Positions 16,689-25,578 are shown, counted from the stretch's first letter. The stretch: 36,326 nt of DNA from Candidatus Bathyarchaeota archaeon (GCA_025057795.1 JANXEP010000074.1:1-36326); one strand, 5' to 3'. Notes: generated by a model not told the origin, from the letters alone. Numbers and translations: made by a program.

Positions 16689-18553
16689 TTTATGGATATG
16701 CTGGAAAGTTTTTGGAAGTTGACCTTTCAACCAAGAGTTTCAAAGAGGTTAAGTTCAGCGATGAGGTGCTGCGAGACTACGTTGGCGGAAGGGGGCTGGC
16801 GGCAAAAATTTTATGGGATAGGCTTGGCGGCAAATGGGAAACTGTTGACCCGCTGGGACTGGACAACCTGCTTTTGCTTTTGACGGGGCCGCTTACCGGG
16901 TTTTTCCCTGGTGGGAGAATTTGTGTTTCAGGTAAGTCCCCGCAGAGCAATGGGGTTGTGGGCTCCACTGTTGCAGGCGAGTTTGGTGTTGAGTTGAAAT
17001 GCGCTGGATATGACGGTATAATAGTGGCTGGCGAGGCTGAGAAACCCGTTTACCTTTTCATTAAGGACGGGGATGTTGAGGTTAGGGATGCAAGTCACAT
17101 TTGGGGGATGGATGCTAAACAAACGGTTTCCACCCTAACCCGAGAGTGTAGGGAGCTTTTAAGGACGCGTTACCCGCAGAAAGGCGAGTGGAAAGAGCCT
17201 TCCATCGTCTACATTGGCCCTGCCGGCGAGAACAAGGTGCGAACCGCTGTGGTTGCTGCCAAGTGGACGCATGCTGCAGGCTATGGAGGATACGGCGCGG
17301 TCATGGGTTCTAAGAAGCTTAAGGCAGTAGCCGTAAAGGGTACAGGACCCCTTCCAGAAGTTGCCAACTTGGAGAAGGTGGAGATGCTGATGCAGAGGGT
17401 TTGTGAGGGCGCTTACGAGAATGATTCGTGGAGGCGTTGGGGGACTGGTTCAGGCGGCTACGAGTTTGGGGCTAAGACAAGCTCTGAGCCTGTGCGGAAC
17501 TGGCAGGGGGAGTGGCATGACGAGAAAAGCTTCGGTGTGGACCAGTTTGAAAACAGGGTTTGGGTTAAAAATTATTGGGGAGACTTTGGCTGTCCCACGA
17601 CATGCCTAAAGATTGCGGTTGTGAAGCATGGAAAGTTTAAGGGTGCGATAACGGACAATCCTGACTATGAGCTGCAAGCCTATTTGGGTCCGAACCTTGG
17701 AATTTTCACTCCTGAAGATAACGTTTACGTGGCTTCGGTCATTGACGATTTGGGGCTTTGCGGCATACAAACCGGCAACGTCTTGGGCTTTGCTGCTGAG
17801 CTGTTTCAGAGGGGGATATTGACGACGGAGGACTTGGATGGTGTGGAGCTTAAATGGGGCGACGCGGGGGCATTCGCCGTTATGGCGAAGAAAATTGCCT
17901 ACAGAGAGGGCATTGGCAACGTTTTAGCCGAGGGAACATACCGCGCGGCAGTGAGGATTGGGAAGATAAAGGGCGTGGACGTTGTGCCGTACGCTGTGCA
18001 TGTTAAGGGGATAGGTGTTGGCGCCCATGGAATCCGAAGTGGAAGAGACTTTGCCGAAGCATACTCTTATGCTTGTTCTGTTCAATGTGGAGACCACACA
18101 TCGTTAGCCTGCAAGCCCCTCGAGGATCCGAGGAGTGAGGCTATGACCATTTTCGGCGATTCAGCTGTTTACTGCGTCTTCAACGCTTTCGGCTTGCCGC
18201 ATGACGTGCTGTTCGAATTTTACGAGGCTGTGACGGGTTTAAAGCTGACGAAGGACATGTGGATTAAAAACAATGCTTTGAAGACGCTTCAGCTGCAGAG
18301 GGCTATGCTACTTCTAGGCGGCCCAGACATAAAATGGGATCCGAAGGTTCACGACGATAATCCGCCGCGGTTTTATGAACCATTGCCAGCTGGGCCGTTT
18401 AAGGGCAAGGCTGCGGACAGGGAACGCGTTAATGACGAGAAGCGAAAATATTATGAGGTGGTTGGCTGGGACGAGAGGGGCATACCAAAGTCAGATGTGC
18501 TTTTAAGACTTGGACTTGAAGATGTTGACAAAGCCCTTGAAAAGCTTCGGTGA
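16685..18553 (+). CDS. aor: Tungsten aldehyde:ferredoxin oxidoreductase-family catalytic subunit, Asp in place of first cluster Cys
   Basis: Tungstopterin enzyme of the AOR family, which oxidises aldehydes to acids and gives low-potential electrons to ferredoxin. N-terminal domain: YVGGRGLAAKILWD and LLTGPLTGFFPGGR. The pterin-binding motif D-x2-G-L-C is present (DDLGLC, 354-359), and the conserved Glu lies in DYELQAYLG (about E329). In the [4Fe-4S] site, normally C-x2-C-x3-C plus a distant Cys, the first ligand is replaced: the segment reads D300-F-G-C303-P-T-T-C307, with C497 as fourth. Asp can bind such clusters, as in P. furiosus ferredoxin, so the cluster may remain. 622 aa, full length. 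Translated with the polyferredoxin. Substrate unknown; with glycolytic genes nearby a glyceraldehyde-phosphate role is conceivable but unsupported. Confidence 0.9.
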   Translation: MIYGYAGKFLEVDLSTKSFKEVKFSDEVLRDYVGGRGLAAKILWDRLGGKWETVDPLGLDNLLLLLTGPLTGFFPGGRICVSGKSPQSNGVVGSTVAGEFGVELKCAGYDGIIVAGEAEKPVYLFIKDGDVEVRDASHIWGMDAKQTVSTLTRECRELLRTRYPQKGEWKEPSIVYIGPAGENKVRTAVVAAKWTHAAGYGGYGAVMGSKKLKAVAVKGTGPLPEVANLEKVEMLMQRVCEGAYENDSWRRWGTGSGGYEFGAKTSSEPVRNWQGEWHDEKSFGVDQFENRVWVKNYWGDFGCPTTCLKIAVVKHGKFKGAITDNPDYELQAYLGPNLGIFTPEDNVYVASVIDDLGLCGIQTGNVLGFAAELFQRGILTTEDLDGVELKWGDAGAFAVMAKKIAYREGIGNVLAEGTYRAAVRIGKIKGVDVVPYAVHVKGIGVGAHGIRSGRDFAEAYSYACSVQCGDHTSLACKPLEDPRSEAMTIFGDSAVYCVFNAFGLPHDVLFEFYEAVTGLKLTKDMWIKNNALKTLQLQRAMLLLGGPDIKWDPKVHDDNPPRFYEPLPAGPFKGKAADRERVNDEKRKYYEVVGWDERGIPKSDVLLRLGLEDVDKALEKLR

Positions 18554-18614
18554 ACGTTGTATTTTTGGCTGTTTGGGGCTTAACAATTACGCCCCCATTT
18601 TTTGGTTTAGAAAA

Positions 18615-18651
18615 CAGCGGATAGAAGTTCTCCACTATGGATTTTCCGCTG
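18615..18651. repeat. Inverted repeat between converging genes
   Basis: CAGCGGA (18615-18621) and TCCGCTG (18645-18651) form a perfect 7-bp stem with a 23-nt loop in the 174-bp gap between the AOR gene and the converging cyclo-ligase-like gene. A CCCCCATTTTTTGG tract lies upstream near 18582-18595. It may be a two-way transcription end; no small RNA family is recognised. Confidence 0.3.
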
Positions 18652-18727
18652 CAAGCATGTCAAATTTAAGAGAGAAAAGACTGCAAAATTGGATACCCCC
18701 TATAGATTTTTCTTCTTTGAATGCTTG

Positions 18728-19333
18728 TTACGGCACGCGGATGACTTTCGTTGGAGTGACTATTATTGAAACTTTTTGGTCTTTTTCTTCGAAGGGAACC
18801 TTTTCGACGACTTGTATGTCATGAACTGTTGTAGCTATGGGGATTTCTCCAAACTTTTTCCTCAAGATTTCTATTTCCATGTCGCCGTAACCGCCGCCCT
18901 TTCCAAGCCTATGACCTTGCGGGTCAACGGCCACCGACCCCTCAACGATTATGTCGGGTTTTGGAAAATCATGTGCCTGTACCCCAGACTTGAATGCCCC
19001 CCTTATGGTTGAAGCCCAACGCTCTTTGCCCTTTACGCGTGTAGCGTCTATTAGGATAAAGCCGCTTTTGAGCCTTGGAGAAGCCATTATGAGGGTTTTC
19101 CCATCTTTTAGGGCGTTTTCCCTAACCTTGCGCTGTGGCGAGTCTGGGTTCACAAAAACAACCCTAGCCCTTTTCCATTCCTCAAGCTGGCGGAGTTTTT
19201 CGGCTGCAGCTTCGGCTCCGACAAAGTTTGGGATTCTGCCCTTGCAGGGCAGTGGGAAAGTTGCCACTTTGGAATTTTCCATTTCCCTCCAAATTTTCTC
19301 TCTTAAACGCTGTTTTTGCTCTTGAACGCTCAT
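18728..19333 (-). CDS. 5-formyltetrahydrofolate cyclo-ligase family protein
   Basis: Belongs to the 5-FTHF cyclo-ligase/methenyl-THF synthetase superfamily. The nucleotide-binding signature near the C-terminus reads LGKGGGYGDMEIEIL, close to the GKGGGYYD of the family. An N-terminal basic helix with KQRLREKIWREM and VGAEAAAEKLRQL precedes the Rossmann-like core. About 201 aa from the ATG at 19333; a GTG at 19345 would add four residues. Many archaea use tetrahydromethanopterin in place of folate, so this could act on another pterin or be a divergent family member. It lies 30-40 nt downstream of the DUF1028 gene on the same strand, within a possible apgM-DUF1028-cyclo-ligase unit. Confidence 0.8.
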   Translation of the reverse strand: MSVQEQKQRLREKIWREMENSKVATFPLPCKGRIPNFVGAEAAAEKLRQLEEWKRARVVFVNPDSPQRKVRENALKDGKTLIMASPRLKSGFILIDATRVKGKERWASTIRGAFKSGVQAHDFPKPDIIVEGSVAVDPQGHRLGKGGGYGDMEIEILRKKFGEIPIATTVHDIQVVEKVPFEEKDQKVSIIVTPTKVIRVP

Positions 19334-19374
19334 AAGCGAACACACAAGAATATTCTGGAAAAAGCTTTAACCCT

Positions 19375-19989
19375 TTAGACTGGCAAGCATTCACTTCTAA
19401 GTTGACGGTGTAGTTCCCGAACTGGGTCCTTGTGCATGTCCACCCTCAAGTTCACCAACACCCTAAAATGGTCGGCAACAATAAGCGCTGCAGACCTTTC
19501 TCCTCGTTTGTCCCCGCCGCTGGCAGCCCCAGCCTCTAGGGCTCCAACCATGCGCCAAGCTAGACTTCCATCTGAGCCTTCAAATTTCGCAGCCATGCTT
19601 TCAAGAACCCATCTACCTCTCAAAAGGTTTCCAATTACAATGTAGTTTTCGCCCATGATTTCTCCACGCCACTCTGGGACAGAAAAACCTGTAAATGCAA
19701 CCTTTCTCCCGGCGAAATCCAATATTGCCACTTGCCGCATTTGCCTTTCCAAATCCTCTTTTAAAAGCTTGTCAAGGGTTTCTGCGGGCGAATAGCCCGC
19801 CGCCAACAACTTTAACCCTTCAACCCCGTAGGCCACATTTGTATATGCTTGAGTTGCCACGACACCTACCCCTGGTTTGGCATGGGGAACTCGGATGCCC
19901 ACCGATGTCGAACCTGAAGCCACAGCCACACCGATCAATTTAGGATGTTCGGATATTGCTAAAATTGAAAATGTGCCTGTTTTTTCCAT
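19375..19989 (-). CDS. DUF1028 family protein (Ntn-hydrolase-like)
   Basis: The N-terminal pattern TFSILAISEHPKLIGVAVAS followed by KPGVGVVATQAYTN is characteristic of DUF1028, a family with an Ntn-hydrolase-like fold whose activity is not established. A typical second block, VAFTGFSVPEWRGEIMGENYIVIGN, and a third, DGSLAWRMVGALEAGAASGGDKRG, are also present. About 204 aa, matching the single-domain form. Start at ATG 19989; a TTG directly before it would add one residue. The gene is about 10 nt downstream of apgM and probably in its transcript. Members are often found with amidohydrolase or transport genes; the pairing with phosphoglycerate mutase offers no obvious function. Confidence 0.85.
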   Translation of the reverse strand: MEKTGTFSILAISEHPKLIGVAVASGSTSVGIRVPHAKPGVGVVATQAYTNVAYGVEGLKLLAAGYSPAETLDKLLKEDLERQMRQVAILDFAGRKVAFTGFSVPEWRGEIMGENYIVIGNLLRGRWVLESMAAKFEGSDGSLAWRMVGALEAGAASGGDKRGERSAALIVADHFRVLVNLRVDMHKDPVRELHRQLRSECLPV

Positions 19990-19999
19990 CAAAGGAGGT

Positions 20000-21238
20000 T
20001 TATGCTCCGAATTTTTCAGTTTTGCCTATAAGGCCCATGAGTATAGGCATAAGGTTTATGCTTCTTATTCTTCCTAAACCACCCATAGCGCATTTTCTTT
20101 CGCTGTACTCTTTAACGTCGTCCCTTCGAACATAAGGCCCCATTATAGCCACTGGGACGGGATCCCCCTCATGTTTTCTTGTAATGCAGGAGGTTGTGTG
20201 GTCAGCTGTCAAAGCTAGGTATGTGTTGTCTAAATCTACGTTTTCAACTATGTGGGAAATCATTGAATCAATTTTCTCTATAACTTGGACTTTCTGTTTC
20301 GGGTCTCCATCGTGGCTTGTCACGTCAGGAGCCTTGACGTGTAGAAATACAAAATCGTTTTCTTTTAACGCTTGGACAGCAGCTTTAGCCTTAGCCAAAT
20401 AATTCGTTTCTGGGGTTCCTGTGGCGCCCTCAACGTTTAACAATGTCATCCCGGCGGCTCTGCATACGCCTCGAATTAAAGAGACGACGGCTATACATGC
20501 GGACTTAACGTTGTAGATTTCCTCTAGAGGCTTAATTTTCGGTACTGTTCCGACACCCCTAAAAAGTATGATGTTTGCTGGAGGAAGCCCCTTTTTAATT
20601 CGCTTCCTGTTAACCTCGTGATTCTTTAATGCTTCATGGAATCTCTCCGTAAGCTCGTTTAGAACCCTTGCGGTGAACGTTGCTTCTGGACTGGAATCCA
20701 AGGGCTTTGACTCTAAAACCTTTTTTCCCTCCTCTTTCGGGTCTGAATCGCTTACGGCTGTTGAGAGGTGTTGACCACGTAAAACTAAGACTGCCCGATG
20801 TTGAATGGTGTTTTGAAACAGAAATTTAACCGCGCCATTTGAAAGCCTAATCTTCTGAAGGGTTTTAGCCAGCTTAGAGGCTTCCTCATTGGAGATTCTG
20901 CCCGCCCGCCTGTCTAGAACTGTTAAATTGTCATCCACTGTGGCGAAGTTGCACCTAAAACAAACATCACCCCTTTCAATATTTAGACCCCAACCCAACG
21001 CCTCTAGAGCGCCGCGGCCAGAATAAACCTTTAAAGGGTCATAGCCTAAAAGCGAAAGCGTGGCGGTGTCGCTTCCAGCCGGCACTCCTGGAGAAATAGG
21101 ATCCATCACACCGCAAATTCCCATGTCTGCTATGCGGTCCATTGCTGGCTTGCGGGCCGCTTCTAACGGTGTTTTCCAGCCCAGCTCTTTTATGGGCCAG
21201 TCAGCCATCCCATCGGCAACTATGAGGAGAGCCCTCAA
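20000..21238 (-). CDS. apgM: 2,3-bisphosphoglycerate-independent phosphoglycerate mutase, archaeal type
   Basis: Interconverts 3- and 2-phosphoglycerate. It is an alkaline-phosphatase-superfamily enzyme of the archaeal ApgM type: N-terminal LLIVADGMADWP with metal-binding Asp, and the phospho-serine site VPAGSDTATLSLLGYDP (S56). Later metal ligands appear in HVKAPDVTSHDGD and LTADHTTSC. 412 aa, normal. TTG start at 21238 is fixed by the first beta-strand. Together with gap and pgk in this window, it supplies the lower glycolytic steps up to the enolase substrate. First gene of a short leftward unit with DUF1028 and the cyclo-ligase-like gene. Confidence 0.95.
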   Translation of the reverse strand: MRALLIVADGMADWPIKELGWKTPLEAARKPAMDRIADMGICGVMDPISPGVPAGSDTATLSLLGYDPLKVYSGRGALEALGWGLNIERGDVCFRCNFATVDDNLTVLDRRAGRISNEEASKLAKTLQKIRLSNGAVKFLFQNTIQHRAVLVLRGQHLSTAVSDSDPKEEGKKVLESKPLDSSPEATFTARVLNELTERFHEALKNHEVNRKRIKKGLPPANIILFRGVGTVPKIKPLEEIYNVKSACIAVVSLIRGVCRAAGMTLLNVEGATGTPETNYLAKAKAAVQALKENDFVFLHVKAPDVTSHDGDPKQKVQVIEKIDSMISHIVENVDLDNTYLALTADHTTSCITRKHEGDPVPVAIMGPYVRRDDVKEYSERKCAMGGLGRIRSINLMPILMGLIGKTEKFGA

Positions 21239-21386
21239 CTAAACCACGCCCTAACAAAACTAAATTAACGTGGAAGGTTAAAACGCTTACCCATCTTAAT
21301 GATAAGCATTCATCACTTTTTGGGCAAAGCGCCTTAAAGCTTAAAAGACTAGGCGAAAACTTGAAACAAAATGAATCTCTGCGCTA

Positions 21387-21424
21387 AGGTTATATTTGGC
21401 AAAATGATGGAAAAAGGGAGGGCG
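21387..21424 (+). promoter_or_regulatory. proS promoter and ribosome binding site
   Basis: A TATA-like TTATATTT at 21390-21397 lies about 30 bp before the proS ATG, predicting a leader of about 8-10 nt. Inside it GGGAGGGC (about 21416-21423) sits 4 nt before the ATG. The rest of the 188-bp gap to apgM shows no gene or clear repeat. Confidence 0.45.
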
Positions 21425-21426
21425 AA

Positions 21427-22869
21427 ATGTCAGACCTAGGGGTAACCGTCAAAAAATCTGAAAATTTTTCGGAATGGTACACGCAGGTAGTTTTGAAGTC
21501 TGGGTTAGCGGACTATGCCCCGGTAAAGGGGTGCATGGTTTTTAGGGAACTTTCATACGCCATATGGGAGAAAATTCAGCAAATATTCAATGAAAAGATA
21601 AAGAGGACTGGGCATAAGAATGTTTACTTCCCCCTTTTCATACCTGAAAGCTTTTTGAGAAAGGAGGCGGAGCACTTCGCCGGCTTCGTCCCAGAAGTAG
21701 CCTGGGTTACTGCGGGTGGAGATTCGCCTCTTGAGGAAAAACTTGCCATTAGGCCGACTTCTGAAACTATAATTTACGCTATGTACGCCAAGTGGATTAG
21801 AAGTTGGCGGGACTTGCCCATAAAGCTTAACCAGTGGTGCAGCGTTGTGAGATGGGAGACAAAAGCGACAAAACTTTTCCTAAGGACAAGGGAGTTTCTT
21901 TGGCAGGAGGGCCACACGGCCCACGCCACTAAAGAGGAAGCCGACAAGGAGGTTATGGAGATTCTAGGCGAGTACCGCGACTTGATGGAGAATTATTTGG
22001 CTATTCCGGTGCTTGTAGGCAGGAAAACTGAAAGCGAAAAGTTCGCCGGAGCCCTCTACACAACAACCTTGGAGGCCATAATGCCCGACGGCAAAGCCCT
22101 CCAGATGGGAACCTCGCATAACCTAGGCCAGAACTTCTCTAAGGTTTTCGACATTAAATTCATAGGCGAAGACGAAAAGGAGCAGTATGTTTGGCAAACC
22201 TCTTGGGGCATATCCACCCGCCTCATAGGCGCAATAGTGATGGTTCACGGCGACGACAAGGGGCTTGTCCTACCGCCAAAAATAGCCCCCATACAGGCAG
22301 TGATAGTTCCAATACCGTATAAAACTGCCGACGCGAACATGATAATGGCTAAGGCTAAGGAAGTTTATGAAAAGCTGCAAGGAGCCGGAGTATCCACGGT
22401 TCTCGACGACAGGAAGGAGTACACTCCTGGCTGGAAGTTCAACGATTGGGAACTTAAAGGTGTGCCCTTGAGGGTTGAAATAGGCCCAAGGGACTTGAAG
22501 CAGGGACAAGTGACGCTGGTCCGACGGGACACTTTTGAAAGAATCGCCGTCAAGGAAGGGGAAGCGGTGCAAACCGTGCAGAGGCTCCTTGACGAGATTC
22601 AAACAAGCCTATTCACCAGGGCGAAAAAGTTCCTAGAGGAGAACATCACTCCAGTAAGGAGTTATGACGATTTTAAGGCGGTTTTAGAATCCAAAGGCGG
22701 CTTCATTAAGGCCTCATGGTGTTTAAGCCCAAAATGTGAGGAGAAGATAAAAGAGGAAACTGGCGCCACTATTAGGCTTATCCCATTCCAGAGGGAGGAG
22801 CCCTTCTCAGGGTGCATTTACTGCGGCGGAGAGGCAAAGGAAGTGGTTTATTTCGCCAAATCCTACTAG
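21427..22869 (+). CDS. proS: Prolyl-tRNA synthetase, archaeal/eukaryotic type
   Basis: Charges tRNA-Pro with proline. Class II motifs: motif 1 around GCMVFRELSYAIWEKIQ; motif 2 NQWCSVVRWETKATKLFLRTREFLWQEGH is split by the usual archaeal spacing; motif 3 SWGISTRLIGAIVM. No bacterial insertion (editing) domain, as expected for the archaeal type. An anticodon-binding domain and a C-terminal zinc-binding domain follow, with CLSPKCEEK and CIYCGG, and the protein ends in the conserved Tyr (FAKSY). 480 aa is typical. ATG at 21427. Its stop is one base from the stop of the converging AOR gene. Confidence 0.96.
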   Translation: MSDLGVTVKKSENFSEWYTQVVLKSGLADYAPVKGCMVFRELSYAIWEKIQQIFNEKIKRTGHKNVYFPLFIPESFLRKEAEHFAGFVPEVAWVTAGGDSPLEEKLAIRPTSETIIYAMYAKWIRSWRDLPIKLNQWCSVVRWETKATKLFLRTREFLWQEGHTAHATKEEADKEVMEILGEYRDLMENYLAIPVLVGRKTESEKFAGALYTTTLEAIMPDGKALQMGTSHNLGQNFSKVFDIKFIGEDEKEQYVWQTSWGISTRLIGAIVMVHGDDKGLVLPPKIAPIQAVIVPIPYKTADANMIMAKAKEVYEKLQGAGVSTVLDDRKEYTPGWKFNDWELKGVPLRVEIGPRDLKQGQVTLVRRDTFERIAVKEGEAVQTVQRLLDEIQTSLFTRAKKFLEENITPVRSYDDFKAVLESKGGFIKASWCLSPKCEEKIKEETGATIRLIPFQREEPFSGCIYCGGEAKEVVYFAKSY

Positions 22870-22870
22870 C

Positions 22871-24700
22871 CTATTTCAGCTTAACCCTCTTTTCAAGCTC
22901 GCCGGCCACTTCTTTTAAGCCAAGCCTGTTAAGCGTTGCCTTTGTGGGGATGCCCCTCTCATCCCATCCCCTTTTCCGATAATACGTCTGCAGCATGGCA
23001 TCGTACTTTTCCCTGTCAAGCCTTGCTCCTTTAAGCGCTCCCTGAGATAACGGTTCTTTAAACCATCTTGCCGGCGGCACGTCTAAGTCTCGGCTCCAAG
23101 CGTTGCCGAACTCGCGGACCCAGAAAGCGCGGATCAAAGCGTAAATTCTATCTGCAACCAGATGCAAATCGTCCCAAGTCTTTTCAAGGCCTGTGGCTGC
23201 GCTTAGAAACTTCGGGTACCATTCAAGCTCAAAGCCAACCTCAACCCATGGAAGCCTACACGCTGTGGCGAACTCGAAGAAGCCTCCGCGGATGCGCTGC
23301 AGCTCAATCACCTTGTCAACTTTTTCTTCGCCGTAGCTTTCCCTTCCAGCTTTAACCTCCCAGGAAATTACCCAAGCGTCTTTGTGATGAGCCCCTATAG
23401 GGCTTGTGGCGTAGGACAAAGCCATGGCGGGCGCGGCGTGGCAGTCATACCCGGAAATTTCAAGCCCCTTAACATGCATAGCCCACTGGCTTGAGTCTCC
23501 GCCAACTTTTTCAGATGTGAAGCGCACGCCTTCCGCTAGGGTTGCGCCTAAACCCCGCCTATAGGCAATATCCTCAATAAGGGCTTTAGACGCCTCATAA
23601 TCGCCCCATGCAATCTTCTCCTTGACAAGACCCCTTTCAGAAGCCTCCATCACAAAGCCTATAACGTTGCCGAGTGAAATGGTGTCTAAGCCGAACGCGT
23701 CGGCAAGCCTGTTTAGGGCTGCAACCTTTTTCAAGTCGCCAATCCCAAGGTTTGCGCCCAACATGGCAACGTTTTCATAGTCAAGCTCAGATTCTAGGCC
23801 GTCGAAATCTTCAACAACGTTGCCGCATGTCATGTTGCAGTTGGGGCAGCCCCTCTGAGAAGTCTTTATTTTTTCCATGGCAAACCCGCCTATGGAGTCT
23901 GCTTCGCTGAACACGCCTTCGCGGTAGTTAAATGTGGGTAAAACGCTGTTTTCTTGGCTCCATTCAAGGGTTGACATAGTGCCTTGGCGTTTCCAGAAGC
24001 TGTAATTGGGCTTTGTTAAAATCTCCCTGTAGGCTTCGGCGCCAAGCTCTTTTAATGCTTTTGGGTTGGCTGCCTGCAATTCGCCCACGCCAACAATCAC
24101 CACGGCTTTGAGTTTCTTGGAACCCATAACCGCGCCCATTCCAGGTCTGCCTCCAGCCCTTCCACCCTGAGAGACAACGTTAGCGAATTTCACGAGGTTT
24201 TCTCCAGCTGGACCAATGGTGAGGATGCCTGCTGAAGGCCCATAGACAGCCCTCAACTTTTCCTCAGCCTCAAAGGAGCCTAAACCCCACAGTTCATCAG
24301 CCTTAAGGAATTGAATGTCGCCGCCTTGAACTAGGAAGACGACGGGCTTTTCCGACTTGCCCTCAAATATTATGGCGTCGTATCCAGCCCTTCGCATCTG
24401 AACCGCAGCCTGAGAGCCCAGGTTTCCGTCGCCGTAACCGCCTGTCAAAGGACTTTTAGATGCAACAACAAGCTTGCCGCTGCTGGGCAAGGCAAAACCA
24501 GTCAACGGACCGGCGGCCAAAATAAGCCTATTCTCCGGAGATAAGGGATTTATTCCCGGTTTAAGCTCGTCCCAGAGGATTTTAGCTGCGAAACCCCTGC
24601 CGCCTAGGAATTTTTCAGCCGTTTCAGCGTCGTATGTTTGAGGGGAAGCCTTCTGCCTTGTCAGGTTAACCCTCAAGAATTTTCCATTCCAACCATACAT
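22871..24700 (-). CDS. aor: Second AOR-family tungsten oxidoreductase, stand-alone
   Basis: Tungstopterin aldehyde:ferredoxin oxidoreductase family, 609 aa. FLGGRGFAAKILWDEL and LAAGPLTGF mark the N-terminal domain; GPAGENLVKFANVVS and GMGAVMGSKKLKAV are standard. All four cluster ligands are present: GCPNCNMTC (C285, C288, C292) and C481 (FATACRLPW). Pterin binding is at DAFGLD (335-340) and the conserved Glu is in LDYENVAMLG. No ferredoxin gene is adjacent, so it probably uses the cell's free ferredoxin, in contrast to the operon-borne AOR in this window, from which it also differs greatly in sequence. ATG at 24700; leftward, converging with proS. Substrate not predictable; aldehydes from amino-acid fermentation are the usual candidates. 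Confidence 0.92.
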   Translation of the reverse strand: MYGWNGKFLRVNLTRQKASPQTYDAETAEKFLGGRGFAAKILWDELKPGINPLSPENRLILAAGPLTGFALPSSGKLVVASKSPLTGGYGDGNLGSQAAVQMRRAGYDAIIFEGKSEKPVVFLVQGGDIQFLKADELWGLGSFEAEEKLRAVYGPSAGILTIGPAGENLVKFANVVSQGGRAGGRPGMGAVMGSKKLKAVVIVGVGELQAANPKALKELGAEAYREILTKPNYSFWKRQGTMSTLEWSQENSVLPTFNYREGVFSEADSIGGFAMEKIKTSQRGCPNCNMTCGNVVEDFDGLESELDYENVAMLGANLGIGDLKKVAALNRLADAFGLDTISLGNVIGFVMEASERGLVKEKIAWGDYEASKALIEDIAYRRGLGATLAEGVRFTSEKVGGDSSQWAMHVKGLEISGYDCHAAPAMALSYATSPIGAHHKDAWVISWEVKAGRESYGEEKVDKVIELQRIRGGFFEFATACRLPWVEVGFELEWYPKFLSAATGLEKTWDDLHLVADRIYALIRAFWVREFGNAWSRDLDVPPARWFKEPLSQGALKGARLDREKYDAMLQTYYRKRGWDERGIPTKATLNRLGLKEVAGELEKRVKLK

Positions 24701-24768
24701 TCCTAACCACTTCTAGTAATGAAATGCCATTTTGACTAATAAGATTCACCGTTAAGAAGGGTGAAAAA

Positions 24769-25578
24769 TCAAGAAAGAGCCAACTTTTCCCTTATTTTCT
24801 GGGATTTTTCAGTGGCTTTTTCCACAGCCCGCATAAGAGCCTGCCTAATTTGGCTTCCCTCAAGTTCGTATATGGCCTCGATGGTGGTTCCTCCAGGCGT
24901 CGTCACCATATCCTTTATGCTTGACACGTGTCCTCCAGACTCCAGGGCCAGTTTTCCAGTGCCCAGAACGGTTTGGGCTGCGCTGTAGAGGGCTAATTCT
25001 CTGGGAAGCCCCACCTTTAAACCCGCATACATTAGAGCTTCGATGATTATGGAGATGTATCCTGGACCGCTGCCGCTTAGGGCTGTGATGGCGTCCATGT
25101 ATTTCTCTTCTACTTCTTGGCAAACTCCCATGGTGTCGAAAATTGCCTTGACTTTTTGTTTGTCTTCAGCGGTTACTTCTTCATCGCAGGTGTACGCGGT
25201 GAAGGATTCCTGTACTAGGATTGCGATGTTGGGCATTGTTCTTACAAATCTGGCTTTGGGAGCTGCTTTCTTGTAATGCTTAAGCGGTATGGTGGCGGCT
25301 GTCGAGATCACGAGTTTTCCAGCGATTTCTTCTTTTATCTCCTCCAAAACCTTCATCACATCGTTTGGTTTAACGCAAAGAAAAACTATGTCAGCCTCCC
25401 TAGCCGCTGCTTTATTGTCGCTGTTTATGAATGCACCTAACTCTTTTAGCTCCTTCAGTTTCTCCGGATTTCTTCTTGTGGCTATGATTTTGCCCTTATA
25501 CCCGCTTTTGATTAGGCCTTTGGCTATGGCTCCGCCTATAACTCCGGCGCCGATAACCGCGACGGTGTCCTCCATCAT
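24769..25578 (-). CDS. proC: Pyrroline-5-carboxylate reductase
   Basis: Last step of proline synthesis: NAD(P)H reduction of pyrroline-5-carboxylate. The Rossmann motif is VIGAGVIGGAIAKGL; IVFLCVKPNDVMKVLEEI and the LSGSGPGYI substrate-binding loop follow, and the family block GMVTTPGGTT appears as DMVTTPGGTTIEAI. About 269 aa, normal. Start is placed at ATG 25578, with GGGTGG 4-9 nt upstream; a GTG at 25584 or ATG at 25575 are alternatives. The 5' region holds an inverted repeat (25593-25641) that may overlap its promoter. Proline-related genes proS and a possible ornithine cyclodeaminase lie nearby but not in one operon. Confidence 0.94.
   Translation of the reverse strand: MMEDTVAVIGAGVIGGAIAKGLIKSGYKGKIIATRRNPEKLKELKELGAFINSDNKAAAREADIVFLCVKPNDVMKVLEEIKEEIAGKLVISTAATIPLKHYKKAAPKARFVRTMPNIAILVQESFTAYTCDEEVTAEDKQKVKAIFDTMGVCQEVEEKYMDAITALSGSGPGYISIIIEALMYAGLKVGLPRELALYSAAQTVLGTGKLALESGGHVSSIKDMVTTPGGTTIEAIYELEGSQIRQALMRAVEKATEKSQKIREKLALS

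Noticed and set aside
16685..18553. Aldehyde oxidoreductase as a glyceraldehyde-3-phosphate oxidoreductase (GAPOR)
   Set aside because: Nearby glycolytic genes make it tempting, but no substrate-defining residue can be read, and a dedicated polyferredoxin is more like WOR5/AorAB.
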